From Pterois miles (lineage: Eukaryota; Chordata; Actinopteri; Perciformes; Scorpaenidae), in contig CAMQGK010000144.1 in the NCBI GenBank assembly GCA_947000775.1, positions 12,663,001-12,727,000 of the forward strand: a stretch of 64,000 nt of DNA, in the 5' to 3' direction. Made by a program: the position numbers and the translations under genes. Below the pieces are notes generated by a model. It was not told where the DNA came from. It saw only the letters and a program-made list of their open reading frames with translations, and ran no database searches. The stretch's first letter is position 1; the number at the start of each line of letters is the position of its first letter. Below are positions 48,117 through 59,339 of this stretch, piece after piece.

Positions 48117-49128
48117 AAGGAAAATAAATAACACTCCAAACTTGCGCAAAATTTTGTCAAGGAAAAACTGTCATGGCCATTTTCGAAGTGGTCCCTTGAC
48201 CTCTGACCTCTAGATATGTGAATATAAATAGGTTCTCTGGGTACCCACAAGTCTCCCCTTTACAGACATGCCCACTTTATGATAATCACATACAGTTTGG
48301 GGCAAGTCATAGTCAAGTCAGCACACTGACACACTGACAACTGTTGTTGCCTGATTTGAGCATATTTTTATGCTAAATGAGGGTTTCTGGACAATATTTG
48401 TCATAGTTGTGTTGTTAATTGACATCCAGTAATTAATATATACATACATTTTCATAAAGAAGCATATTTGCTCATTCCCATGTTGATAAGCATATAAAAT
48501 ACTTGACAAATCTTCCTTTTAGGCACATTTTGAACAGATAAAAATGTGTGATTAATTTGGGATTAATCAAGATTAACTAGTTAGACTCCACAACCAGCAC
48601 TGCTCCCAGTAAAACCACATACACATTCACATTCAAGTGCAATAAGAACTCATGCAATTATATCATCTGCTCAAATTATAGGAACTGGACAATTATTTAT
48701 TTATTGATATGCTGGACATATTTTTGGCTTTACTTTCTATTATGTATATATTATTTTATTTTATCTGTATTAATACTGTTTTTTAAAATCTATCCTTCTT
48801 GTTTTTGCACTATCCACTTTGCTGCTGTAACGTGTGAATTTCTCCACTGTGGGACCAATAAAGGAATATCTTATCTTATCTTATCTTAACTATGGACACT
48901 CATGCAATTGATCACTAATAAATATTTAATTTTTATTTTCTTGAAACTTAAATACTACCTTAAAATAGTTTTTATTCACTAATAGCATTGGAGGTTAACG
49001 GTTTTTAAAAGTTGTAGACTTTATATACTCAATTTTAAAGAATTAAAGCTATACTCACTATTATCACTATTGTGATTAATCATGATTAACTATGGACAAT
49101 CATGCGATTGGTCATTGTTTGACAGCCC
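48117..49128 (-). mobile_element. Family A hAT-like MITE interrupted by a LINE-tailed element
   Basis: The left part (to 48578) and the right end (from 48887, ending ttgtttgacagccc) match the family A body in reverse orientation. Segments around gattaact and aactatggac bracket an insertion at 48579-48887. Confidence 0.65.
48579..48887 (+). mobile_element. Retroelement 3' end with (ATCTT)n tail
   Basis: It ends ctgctgtaacgtgtgaattt, ctccactgtgggaccaataa, aggaatatc and three ATCTT-type repeats. The tail is nearly identical to that attached to the 5S-derived sequence at 54850 and akin to the SINE tails. Upstream it is AT-rich and non-coding in this truncated copy. Confidence 0.65.
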
Positions 49129-50329
49129 TACTTAAAGTAGCTAATCCGACAAATATCCTCTGAGTTTTATGTCAGCAGTGTTGTGTCAGTGTGGCTCACC
49201 CACCCATCCCATCCTCTATCCTTCACCTTTGCTTTACCCCTCCCACTTGTTATTCCAGTATGTGTCCTACCCAATCAGATCAGCCCACAAACCCCACGAT
49301 GTCATAAAATGTCAACCCAGTTCCAGCTCTTGGTTTCTCTTCCTACCCACCAGCTCAACTTTGGGATCACAGTAAATAGAGTCAAACTGCAGTCTGGTCT
49401 ACTGTACTGCACATGCAGCTACTTCATGTGCTTGCTTAACTGGTTGTCCATCATGTCAACATAAATGTCCCAAATTTGAGAGACATTTTCTCTTACTGTA
49501 ATTACAGCCAAACTCAGTCCCCTGTTGCCCTCAAAATCTATTTTATTCTTCTTCACCACATTCATTTAAATCATCCACCCACATTGTGCTCCCTCCTCCT
49601 CCTCCTCTACCAGCGGAGGCGGACTATAGTTTCTGTGTTGTGATGGTACCAGGCCACATCACCACCCCACTCTAAACACCTCCTTTGTTTTTTTGTGTCT
49701 CATTCTTTTGTTTTTCCTCCCAGTGGGACAGAACACAGCTTATGTTTTCCTCCTTGACCCTTATCTCCTCTGTAAAATAAGATCATTCAGTCACCTCCCT
49801 GCCCTCTTCTCGTTTTCTTAATTTGAATCGTTTAGATTATGATTCGGTGATTCAGAATCGCAGTAACCAAGTGAAAACCTTAAAAACGTTGTCCTGTGTC
49901 ATCAGAGGGGAAGTTGAAGAGTCAATAATCTACCTAAACTGGCAATATCATGGACAAAGGAGGTATAACATGATTGAGGTTTGCCTTTAAAAAGACAACA
50001 AAAAGGATTTTTGCATGTTTAAAGTCTGGGTAAAGTAAAAATAATCCTCTGAGTTTGTGACACCACAGAACAATGTGTTATTAACCACCCAGCAAAATTT
50101 GACTGATTAAATCGCCAAGTATATAAAAATACGTTTTTGTGAAAAAATAAGCAGTATTCTCAGCTCTGAAATGCTGGGGCCGTGTCTGCAGAAGGCGCTG
50201 AAAACATGGCCAATCACGAGTGATGGTTGATTACATATGTACAACATACACAGTGCTTCTTGTCGGCCATCCCACTGCTTCCTGCCACTTTGGCAGCTAA
50301 CCAGTTTAGCCCTGTGCTAACTGGAATGA

Positions 50330-50640
50330 CGTGTCCCTAAAGGGCCCTTTAGGGTTACAGATGAAACCTTTGGAACATAAAAGGGGTTCTTGTGAGCACC
50401 CTAAGAAGGTAGAAAGGTTCTGAATAGAACCCCCAGAGAGGGTTCTGGTTGAAACCATTACACCATAGAAGAGTTCTCTGTAGAACGTCTCATAGGGGGT
50501 TCTGGGTGCAACCTTTCACAGATAGTTATGGGTATAACCTTTTATGTTGAGTTTTGGGTAGAACCATCTGAAAGAGTTCCAGGTGGAACCCTTTTTCCTA
50601 TGAGGACAAGCTAAAGAACCCTGTATGGTTCCAGTCAGCC
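50330..50640 (+). repeat. Degenerate array of GGTTCT/AGAACC units
   Basis: Variants of aggttctgaatagaaccccc, gagggttctggttgaaacca and ggttctgggtgcaaccttt recur roughly every 20-50 bp, each a small imperfect palindrome around (G)GGTTCT...AGAACC. Confidence 0.7.
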
Positions 50641-51682
50641 CTTTAATTTCAAAGAGTGTTGTCGTAACCAGCGTTTGAGTGGGAGAACCACTGATGTTAT
50701 GCATTCCTGTTTGTGTATAGTGTTAGGGGAGGGGTTGTTCTCAAGATGGCTCCAGTGCGTCATTGAGTCTGACTTTAAGCTGTTTACTGTGAATGGATGT
50801 TGTGTAAGCTCATTGAATGCTTTAATCACACTATAATGTAAGCAGGAGGAGTATAATGAAAAGTCTTTACATTATCCCTCCTCATACTGCTGTCAATCGG
50901 TGTCATTCTCAACATGACAATGGGTCGACGTTGGGTGAGAGTTATGTCAACAGCACAGGCATACCACCCATTGTCTCAGCTTAGGCCCGAAGAGTGTACA
51001 CAGGCACTCCTGGATCAACAGAAACGCAAGTGAAAGCCAACAATTAGTTACAGAACTCCCTCCTCCTGCATTCAGTGTTTGCTTAACAACTCGAAAATTA
51101 ACCTGCTGGTCATTTGTTCTTTAGCTTTCTGGCTTTACATTCAGACTATAACATGGAGTATTTGTCAAAGCAGGTGAATGAGCTGATCGTAGTATGGAGG
51201 AAAGAAAAAGGTGCGAGTCGGAGAGGAAAGGATTATGTGGGATTACCTAGGGCCTCTCCTCCCTTGGGTGCTGTTGATATGTTGCCATGGCAGTCTTTAC
51301 CGGAGTTATGAGTTATATTAAGATACATATTAATCAGGGATGGGAAACGTTTTGGGTAAAAAACAAACCGTTAGTTTCGCTAGTCTCGGTTTGGTTTGTG
51401 TATGTATCGTTTGGTTAATTTGAAATAGGTTATGAGGCCGATTGTGTTTTATTTTTTTCTTCCTGTTTATTGTCACACTGGAAATCAAGGCCTATGGAAA
51501 GAGGCTGGGACACGGTGGACGGCTCTATGAAGTATCACAAATAGGCACTGTAACTGAAGCGGCGGTCGTGCGTTGTTATTGGCTCAATTTCGGCGAGCGC
51601 AGACGAGATTTTACTGTGCATGTGTTATACTGCCAAAAATACGACGCGTTGATGACACCCAGCCTCCTTCCTGTGATTGTGA

Positions 51683-52440
51683 ATGGCGAGTGGACACGAT
51701 AAAGTAGAAGATCCACCAGCGTGGTTTCGCTCTGCCGTGTGGGAGCATTACAGATTTGGTGTTATGTATGAAGAAGAAGAAGAAGAAGATCAACCTTTAT
51801 TAGTCCCACAGTGGGGGAATTCAATTTACACTCTGTTGGTTTTTTTAACTTAACAGACCTGAAACACACATACATGCATTAATGGAGAGATGTCAGAGTG
51901 AGGGGGCTGCTCCTGACAAGCGCCCCGAGCAGTTGGGGGTTTGGTGCCTTGCAGGGGGCACCTCGGCAGTGCCCAAGAGGTAAACTGGCACCTCTCCAGC
52001 TACCAGTTCACACTCAGTTTTTTGGTCCATGTTGGGACTTGAACCGGTGACCCTCCGGTTCCCAAGCCAACTCCCTACAGACTGAGCTACTGCCGCCCCA
52101 CACGACAGTGACGGGAAAAAAGTGGTGGATAAAACGTCAACTGCTTAAGCACTGTGCAACACGTGTGGCTTATGCTAGCGGCAATACGTCTACATGTAGA
52201 CTCAGACAGAGCAAAAAACATAACTAAAGCAGTCGTGGAAGACGCTGGATTTCAGCATATGATTAGGGTGCTTGAGCCGCCCTTTAATATGCCGTCTCGC
52301 AGACACATCAGCTACACAGTAATTCCCAAACTGTATGAGCAGACATGACGAGGAATTGTAAAAGAAGTGTCCAACGCAGACCATGTAGCTGTGACTACAG
52401 ACGGGTGGACATCCAGGGCTGCCGACAATGTGGACAATCT
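51683..52440 (+). pseudogene. Broken ZBED-like hAT transposase
   Basis: Visible coding remnants, in order: an ATG-led stretch with PPAWFRSAVWEHYRFG (typical start of the BED-finger region); after the SINE, DGKKVVDKTST; TRVAYASGNTS from the second half of the BED finger; GFQHMIRVLEPPFNMPSRRH; and DHVAVTTDGWTSRA, the segment around a conserved DxW of hAT catalytic cores. Premature stops (after VDKTSTA and after KLYEQT), frame changes, deletion between the finger and the core, and loss of everything C-terminal to the DGW region show it is dead. Confidence 0.75.
51771..52099 (-). mobile_element. tRNA-derived SINE inserted in the hAT transposase
   Basis: The minus strand carries GGGGCGGCAGTAGCTCAGTC, the B-box GGTTCAAGTCC and the shared tail ending in CTT repeats. 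It is highly similar to 4058-4395 and 63374-63706. Confidence 0.88.
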
Positions 52441-52986
52441 CTAGCAGAAGAACATGAAAACAGACTGAACAGAGCAGTGTTGTTGTGAAACAGGGTGTGT
52501 TTGGTTTATGCTGCACTTTTTGTTGATGGCCTGAGCCTCTGTGTTATTTTTATATTAATAGTATTATTTTTTAAATATCAGGGATTAGAGAGACATATGT
52601 CACTATTGTTATAAAAAGGTCTAATTCTGGCTGCCCTGATACACTTTTTGTTGAAGGCCTGAGCCCATAATTTGTTTTTTTATTTATTCATTTTTTTTTT
52701 TTTAAATAACACAGTGTCTACTGTTGTTCAAGCAAACATTTTGGCAAATAAATGAAAAGCTGTTCAAATTGAAGTTGAGACTGGCCTCCTTGCTGTAGCA
52801 TAAATACCGTTTACTGCTGTACCGAACTGAACAAAAAACCATGACCCGAAACCATGAACCGAGCCGTGAGTTTTATGAGCCGTCTCACCCCTAACATCTA
52901 TACATTTGAATCCTCTCCTAATATAACAACACACAAGCAGTGTGCCACAGTGGTTAATTTAACCAGACATAATGGAAATCACTATT

Positions 52987-54310
52987 AGGGATGCACTGAT
53001 CTCACTTTTGACTGATACAGATAGCAATACCTGGGTTTTGGGTATCGGCCAACACAGAGCACTGATCTGACACCAGTCTTTGATTAATAAGCTGTATGTC
53101 TCAGTGATGTCTGTGAGAATGGGAGCATTCATTCATGTATAAGGCAACAATCGCTTCCTTAACCTTGTAAAACAAAATGTCACAAATAAATACATAATGT
53201 AGATAGAAATTTACTGAATTGTTATTTACTGTTGAAATAATAAATCAAAATTAACAGGAATTATAATTCAAGTGTACAGTGAACCCTCGCTATAACGCGG
53301 TTCACCTTTCGCGGCTTCGCAGATTTTTTTTACAGTGCATTTATTGTGCTCTGAATCCTGATTGCCTCAGGGGCTTTACTGTTGTCTATAAGTGAAAAAG
53401 TTGATATTGTTTTTTCACTCAGACCCATGCCAACAGTTTTCGTTTCTGTACATTCTGCCAAATTTATGTTTGCAATTTTTCTCCGTGACAAAACCCACAA
53501 TGTCGAAGAAATGTTCTGCATCGACAAAGGACCGTCCGGAAGGAAGAAAGAAAGAGTGGCAACAACTACCCATCACGATGTTGTTCTCTCGGAGAAAGAC
53601 TCCTGTGCAGCCTGCAGTTGAAACAGACGCTACAGCGCAGCGGAGTGAGGACGGAGAGGCTCAGCTGGAGGGACTGTGAAATACGCGAGTGACGTTTCCA
53701 ACCTTGTATTCATTACTATACTGTACTGTATTCAAATTATTGTTTTACAACACCGTTCTTTAAACTATCATAGTTATTTGTAAGAAAACGTTAATATTTT
53801 TATTTCTTAAACAAATTTTGGGCCTGAAAACAGGTTTTGATTTTTGGTTTCATTCTATAGTGCAGTATTGCATTGTAAAATAATAGTAAAAACTTCACGG
53901 ATTTCACCTGTCGCGGGTTATTTTTGGAACGCAACTCCCGCGATAAACGAGGGTTCACTGTATAATGTATATAGATGAATCCAGTGACCGCGTTGTGCGT
54001 TCCACGATCTAGCGGTGCCGCCATTGCTGCGGTGGAAAGTGCTGGTCATTCTACTGTCTGCTAAACGTGTTGGTGACTTTCAGCTGAAAGAGTCCGTGGT
54101 CTGTAGACAGTACACGCAGATGAGTATGTATTTAATTATTTACTACTATTTACTACTTCCAGTATTTCCCCAGATTCATCTATAGCATATTAACATAGAA
54201 CTGAATAGAATAGAACAGCCCCATTGTCACTGATACACAATCCAGTTATTTTAGTCTGATCTTACCCATTATCCAAAATCGTCATCAGTATCAGTGTATT
54301 CCCAATCACA
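52987..54310. mobile_element. MITE with AGGGATGCACTGAT end, hosting a pogo-like insertion
   Basis: The left end agggatgcactgatctcact, gatacctgggttttgggtat and cggccaacacagagcactga belong to a common fish 'cgataccgatac' hAT-type MITE. Related bases (ccaaaatcgtcatcagtatc) recur at about 54270-54300. The right border is uncertain. Confidence 0.45.
53277..53960 (+). mobile_element. pogo/Tigger-like non-autonomous element
   Basis: It is flanked by TA dinucleotides. The left TIR is CAGTGAACCCTCGCTATAAC and the right TIR, as its complement, CAGTGAACCCTCGTTTATCG. A small ORF (ATG at 53500 to TGA at 53679) reads MSKKCSASTKDRPEGRKKE, then ITMLFSRRKTPVQP and an acidic end. This looks like the N-terminus and C-terminus of a Tigger-like transposase joined by deletion of the DNA-binding and DDE regions. 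Confidence 0.8.
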
Positions 54311-54851
54311 GTCGATTTGACATTAATGTATCAGTATCTTAAATTACATTAGGAAGACACAGTGCTGTTCTGAGAACACATTTACAAGAAGTCGACAACA
54401 TAACATTTACAGTCCAGTATGGTTTGTGTCAATACATTACATTTGTAGTTAACAGTTTTGAGACTGTTAACTGTTTTATTCAGTATACTTCAGTCAGTGT
54501 TCAGTGTCTTTGTGTCAGTAAAGAGGAACTCCCACTGTCTGCTTGTGACTGCTCTTCCTCTTTGGTTATACAGTTGTCATGTTTAGCAAATGCCGTCCCA
54601 AGTGTTGTTGGATGTTTTGATATGATGGATCAGTGCAGCTGGTCTTTATATAGCTGTAGGTATGTAGTAAATTGTCTACATCCTGAAGATTACAGTTGAA
54701 TACATCTGCACAGATAACACAAATGGGTTTATACACTGCTTTTGCTGTATCAGTACGCATGTTTTCAAATATGTGAGAATATGTGACAATCACTGTGGTT
54801 CATTTACCTCCATATAAGATGCTGGCTGTATGAAACGTTGGTAATACTAAG

Positions 54852-55026
54852 ATAAGATAAGATAAGATATTCCTTTATTGGTCCCACAGTGGGGAAATTC
54901 ACAAAAAGCTTACAGCACCTGGAATTCCCAGGCGGTCTCCCATCCAAGTACTGACCAGGCCCGACCCTGCTTAGCTTCCGAGATCAGACGAGATCGGGCG
55001 TGTTCAGGGTGGTATGGCCGTAAGCC
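54852..55026 (-). mobile_element. 5S rRNA-LINE tail chimaeric retrosequence
   Basis: Read on the minus strand: a complete 5S rRNA-like sequence (55025 to 54907), TTTTTG, then GTGAATTTCCCCACTGTGGG, ACCAATAAAGGAATATC and (TTATC)n repeats. There is no intervening SINE body. Several TTATC units (AGATA on plus) close the element near 54850. Confidence 0.8.
54907..55025 (-). rRNA. Full-length 5S rRNA sequence (probably a retrocopy)
   Basis: The 119-nt sequence begins GCTTACGGCCATACCACCCT. It retains the internal control region (AAGCTAAGCAGGGTCGGGCC; GGATGGGAGACCGCCTGGG) and ends CCAGGTGCTGTAAGC, followed by a T-run that resembles the natural pol III terminator. Only a few bases differ from the fish 5S consensus as I remember it. 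Its fusion to a LINE-like tail and its solitary position argue against a normal member of a 5S array. Confidence 0.75.
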
Positions 55027-55320
55027 AAATGGGAAAGAAAAAAAAAAAAGGGAAAGACTGTTTTCTTCAATTATCACAAAAGTTTTTAAAAATGTATAAC
55101 CATCAGTAATTTCCACAGTCTTTATACCAATGTGATTTTTAATCAAATTATACTCAATACCCATAAGGATGCCAGTATACCATGCAGCATTGAAAAGTAC
55201 CATGTAAAAAGACTCGCTGTTAGTGGTCAAATCTAGACCTTAATTTCCATTGGAAAATGAAACCATAATAAAGACCAGATCCAGTTGACTTTTTAGAGCC
55301 ACAACACAGTAGATTCAAAC

Positions 55321-56548
55321 TGGGGCTGTCAAAGTTAATGCGCTAATAGCGAATTAACGCAAACACCACTCATTTCTTTAACATTTCTTTATTTTTAGGT
55401 GGTAGTGGGCTCCTGGGTTAGGGTTAGGGTTAGGCATGACCATTTTCAAAGGGGTCCCGTGACCTCTGACCTCAAGATATGTGGATGAAAATGGGATCTA
55501 TACGAGTCTCCCTCTACAGACATGCCCACTTTATGATAATCACGTGCAGTTTGGGGCAAGTCATAGTCAAGTCAGCACACTGACACACCGACAGCTGTTG
55601 TTGCCAGTTGGGCTTCAGTTTTCCATGTTATGATTTGAGCATATTTTTATGCTAAATGCAGAACCTGTGAGGGTTTCTGGACAATATTTGTTATTATTTT
55701 GTGGTTTTCATTGATATCGAATAATAAATATATAATAGAATAGGGATGTATAGTTAATTTTGATGAAAGATTTTAACCGATAACTTACCCTCATTAACCA
55801 GTCATGCCTGGCAGCAGTGCACCAGCTGCAGTGTATGAGCACACTAGACTACTGAGTACCCAGTTCACCATCCTTGAGCTTTAGCAACCCTGGTGCTGCA
55901 AGTAGTGTGTGAAACAGTGTGTGTTTGTGCTATGTTAGCAGTTGTAGTGTTGCCAGTAGCTTCCTGCTACACACATACAGTTTGTCACCGTGGTGTAACT
56001 TAAAAGAGTTTCTGACAGACCATGTGTGTGTGACGGTGGTGAGTGTGAGTTTGTTGGTGGCGTTATAGCTGTGAATATTGGTGTAACAGGCAGTGTGTGT
56101 ACAGTTTATCTGTTGGCGAATAAATGCTACGAGGCTACAAGCTACAACTCCTCAGCTGAAGTCCCGAACCAACTTCCTGTATCTGTAACTCCAGCTCAGA
56201 CTCTCTTTAGGTGGACCAGCTTTTGTCCTTAAATTGACGAGCCACTTCTCTGCTCAGCTCGGTTCAAGTCATTTTTAATATTTCTTTTAACCATTTAACC
56301 GATAGTGTTAATCGGTTGAAATGCTTAATGTCAGTTAGCGGTTAAACGGTTAATCATTAACATCCCTAATATATACATATTCTGTATTTGCATAAAGCAG
56401 CATATTTGCCCAATCACATGTTGATAAGAGTGTTAAACACTTAACAAATCTCCCTTTAAGGTTCATTTGAACAGATAAAAAATGTGCAATTTGTGATAAA
56501 TCGCAATTAACTATGGACAATCAATATTTTAATTGATCGGCAGCCCCA
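55321..56548 (-). mobile_element. Family A hAT-like MITE with perfect 8-bp target duplication
   Basis: The ends are TGGGGCTGTCAAAG and (complement of right end) TGGGGCTGCCGATC. Both are flanked by ATTCAAAC (55313-55320 and 56549-56556). The body matches the other family A copies except for a 633-bp insertion at 55735-56367. Confidence 0.9.
55735..56367. mobile_element. hAT-like MITE nested within family A
   Basis: Ends near tagggatgtatagttaat and gttaatcattaacatccct are inverted relatives. The octamer AATATATA flanks both sides (55727-55734 and 56368-56375) and occurs once in uninterrupted family A copies at that point. The TSD is AT-only, so it is suggestive and not decisive. The interior has GTTAACCG-type motifs near both ends and no transposase. 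Confidence 0.75.
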
Positions 56549-57849
56549 ATTCAAACCTACATCAAGCTGAGGTTGGAATAATTGGTGTTTCACACCAGAA
56601 ACAAGCTGATCACCCATCAGGAAGGCGCGGTTTTGTTTGTTTGTTTCAGGTGAATGACTTATATGGTTCCGCACCAATAAAACCCCACTACCCGTTGTGA
56701 TATTTTTAGGCAGGTTATATATCACTAGATCTGGCAGCGTGACAAACTTCTAGTGCCTTCGTCAGATATAGTAAATGAGCTGTGGTCTTTGTCACCCTGC
56801 CACATTAAATAGTGGTTAAATATGTTGTGTTTACTGTTTCTGTGTCAGTGTAGGAAAGGATAAGTGTCTCTCAGTAGTGTGTATTTGAAATCTCTAGTGA
56901 CACAATGTAAATGTTTTAGATGGGGAGAGAGCTAATATTATAAGGACCGTAATCTGTCTTTTCATTCTTTGAAACCTAACAGTGCCCTTTATTGTTTTTG
57001 TTCAATGGTTGTAAAGTCATATAACTATAAAAGAAAGCACATTCTAAGGCCATTGCTGAACTACTTCCTGTCTTGGTTATTCCTGGTCAGGTATTTGAGT
57101 ACAACAAAACGTAGGTGAGGACGAACAGATGGAGGAGCACTGTGGAGTCATGATGCTGTGGCTTTGAATTTCCCTAATGAGCTTTGTTTCTTTTCAGACA
57201 CTCACCTGTCCATGCTCCACTACAAGCTCAAATGAATCCCTGTTTAAATAATATGTAAAACCTCACAAATTTGCTCCAAGTTCACCAGCAGCACCTTGTT
57301 TTACATTTCCTTTTATATGCAGAGATATATTTCATCTCCTGTACTTTTTTAAATGCTGCAGCGATCGCCTCTGTCGGCTGCCATGTGACACATTCAAACG
57401 TGGCTGCGAAGCCTTTAATGGCTTTGTGTGCTGCTGACACATTTTTATTGTCTGTTATCTTAGAATGTGAATATTACAACCGGTTGAGGTGTAGTTACAT
57501 TTAGCCCCATTTAAACCTTCAGTAGTCACATTTTGCCATCAAAACAAGTTACCTTTAGGGTCGTGAAGCAAAAGTTTCCCCCAGGCTGTGAAAGATAGTT
57601 CAATAGCAGAAACCGCCTTGTTTGAATGACTCATACATCTAACTATAAAGTGAGTAATCTGTCTGATGCAACACATTCAATAAACGTTGAATAAACAAGC
57701 ACATGGCGCTCTGTGCAGCAGCGGGGGCGGGGCTTCAGGGTTCTGACCACGACTCAAACATGAGCGGATAACCAATGTTTTCATCCCAATTCGTCACATA
57801 CTGACGCTATGTCAGACCTCTCGGCATTGCTTTTTGGTCACACAAAGCG

Positions 57850-58200
57850 CATGCTGGATGTAATTAAACAAAAATGCTTGTATTTAGACAACAAAACCAC
57901 TTAGTTAAGAAGTTAGTTTAGGAAAAAAAAATCATGGTTGAGCTTGAAATTACTACATTTGTACAGTGACAATGTGACGTGACCTTGCGAACATGGGACA
58001 CAAATCATCAGCTGATTGTAAAGTGAAAGTGAAACTTAATGCACAGGATACCAACAGCGGTCCTCTGGATGAAAGTCCTGTGTTGCAGGACCCATCCATC
58101 TCCCCTCCCACCCGCCCTATGTGTCTCTAAACTATGTCACCACACTAAAGCTCTTTCCCAGAGTGTTTACTGTTGCCATGGGTGGATTTACATTGTAGTT
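57850..58200 (+). repeat. Third copy of the 19430-19900 repeat
   Basis: It shares aaaaccacttagttaagaag, tttaggaaaaaaaaatcatg, ggtcctctggatgaaagtcc and ttgcaggacccatccatc blocks with the other two copies. Confidence 0.5.
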
Positions 58201-58469
58201 AATGGAAAGCATCTCATACCGGAGCTAAAAGGTGTCTTCTGCAGCGTTGTTAAATGGCGACGGTATTTGACGCCCTGGAAATGAGAACAGACTGGGATAG
58301 CCTGTAAGATCAGCACCACTCTACTATTGCAGCTCACATTGTGTACATTTTTACCATACAAACTTACAACGTTACCACCTGCAAAATACCTCCACTAGTG
58401 TGACCTGGTTAGCCTGCTGCAACCTCTGAAAAACAGAGCAACAGGTCTGACGGCAGCCCGTTGGATTTC

Positions 58470-58512
58470 TTAAGAGGTTAATGCGTTTTTATTGCGTTAA
58501 CTTCGACAGCCC
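58470..58512 (+). repeat. Solo end of family A MITE
   Basis: The sequence aatgcgtttttattgcgtta followed by acttcgacagccc matches only the terminal part of family A. Confidence 0.5.
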
Positions 58513-59130
58513 ATGTTTGGTTAATCATGTCATTGTTTAGTCCATTATTACATTTTTTTAATAGGTGAGTTTGATGTGAAATCTAGTTCGTCAGTTGTAC
58601 TTTTGCTTTTTTACTTTTTCAGTTTTTATTGTTTGACAGAAACAAAAAATAGAAATTTAAAGAAATACAACAGAGGCTAAATCAAACTGATCTTGAAAAG
58701 TTATGTAGAAAGATAAAAAGGATTATAAACTGTATTTTTTACAATTGCTATCAGATGGTTTGATTATGTATGTAACACTGTCAGAGCCTCCTGGAGTCAG
58801 CAGATCACTTTGGTAAAACAGATGTTTCCCTTTTTAAGTTTCAGTGTGACATTTTGAAGTAACTATACCTCTGTTTCCCAGAATTGCACCAAAATAACTT
58901 GAGCCCTCATACAATCCTCTGATCAGGCTCAATAATCCACATGACAGGAATTTGATCATCTTTGTCTGTTTGTGTTTGCACTTTATGTTCCTCTTCTCCG
59001 AAACCGCTGACACATTGTTCCCTTTAGCTAAACCACACAGTATTACCAACAAACAAACAAAATCAGACACACATGCACCGGCAAATATCAGTAAATGTAG
59101 TTGATAAATTATCAACTATAGTCAGTTACT

Positions 59131-59181
59131 TAAGATAAGATAAGATGAACCTTTATTAATCCCCGGAGGGAAATTCGGGAC
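59131..59181 (-). repeat. LINE-like 3' tail fragment with (TTATC)n
   Basis: The plus strand reads aagataagataagatgaacc, then tttattaatccccggaggg and aaattcgg. In reverse this is the same type of tail as at 48840 and 54852. Confidence 0.55.
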
Positions 59182-59339
59182 TTGTTTCACCACTACCAAC
59201 TATTAGCATTAATAAGGCATGCACAAACTGATGTAATATAAGATTAACCCTTGCACTACACCATATTTACTGTTCTTACATATAAGGTCAGGAAAAAGCT
59301 CATTTTAAGCACTACAGAAATTAAAGCTGTGTTCTGGTG

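Larger units (their letters stand above)
51335..52892 (+). mobile_element. hAT element of the ZBED type, internally deleted and broken
   Basis: It extends from cagggatgggaaacgttttg to the gagccgtctcacccctaa end and contains remnants of a BED-finger transposase (51683-51770 and 52100-52440). A tRNA-derived SINE (51771-52099) sits inside the transposase. The outer borders are approximate, with no convincing target duplication. Confidence 0.7.
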
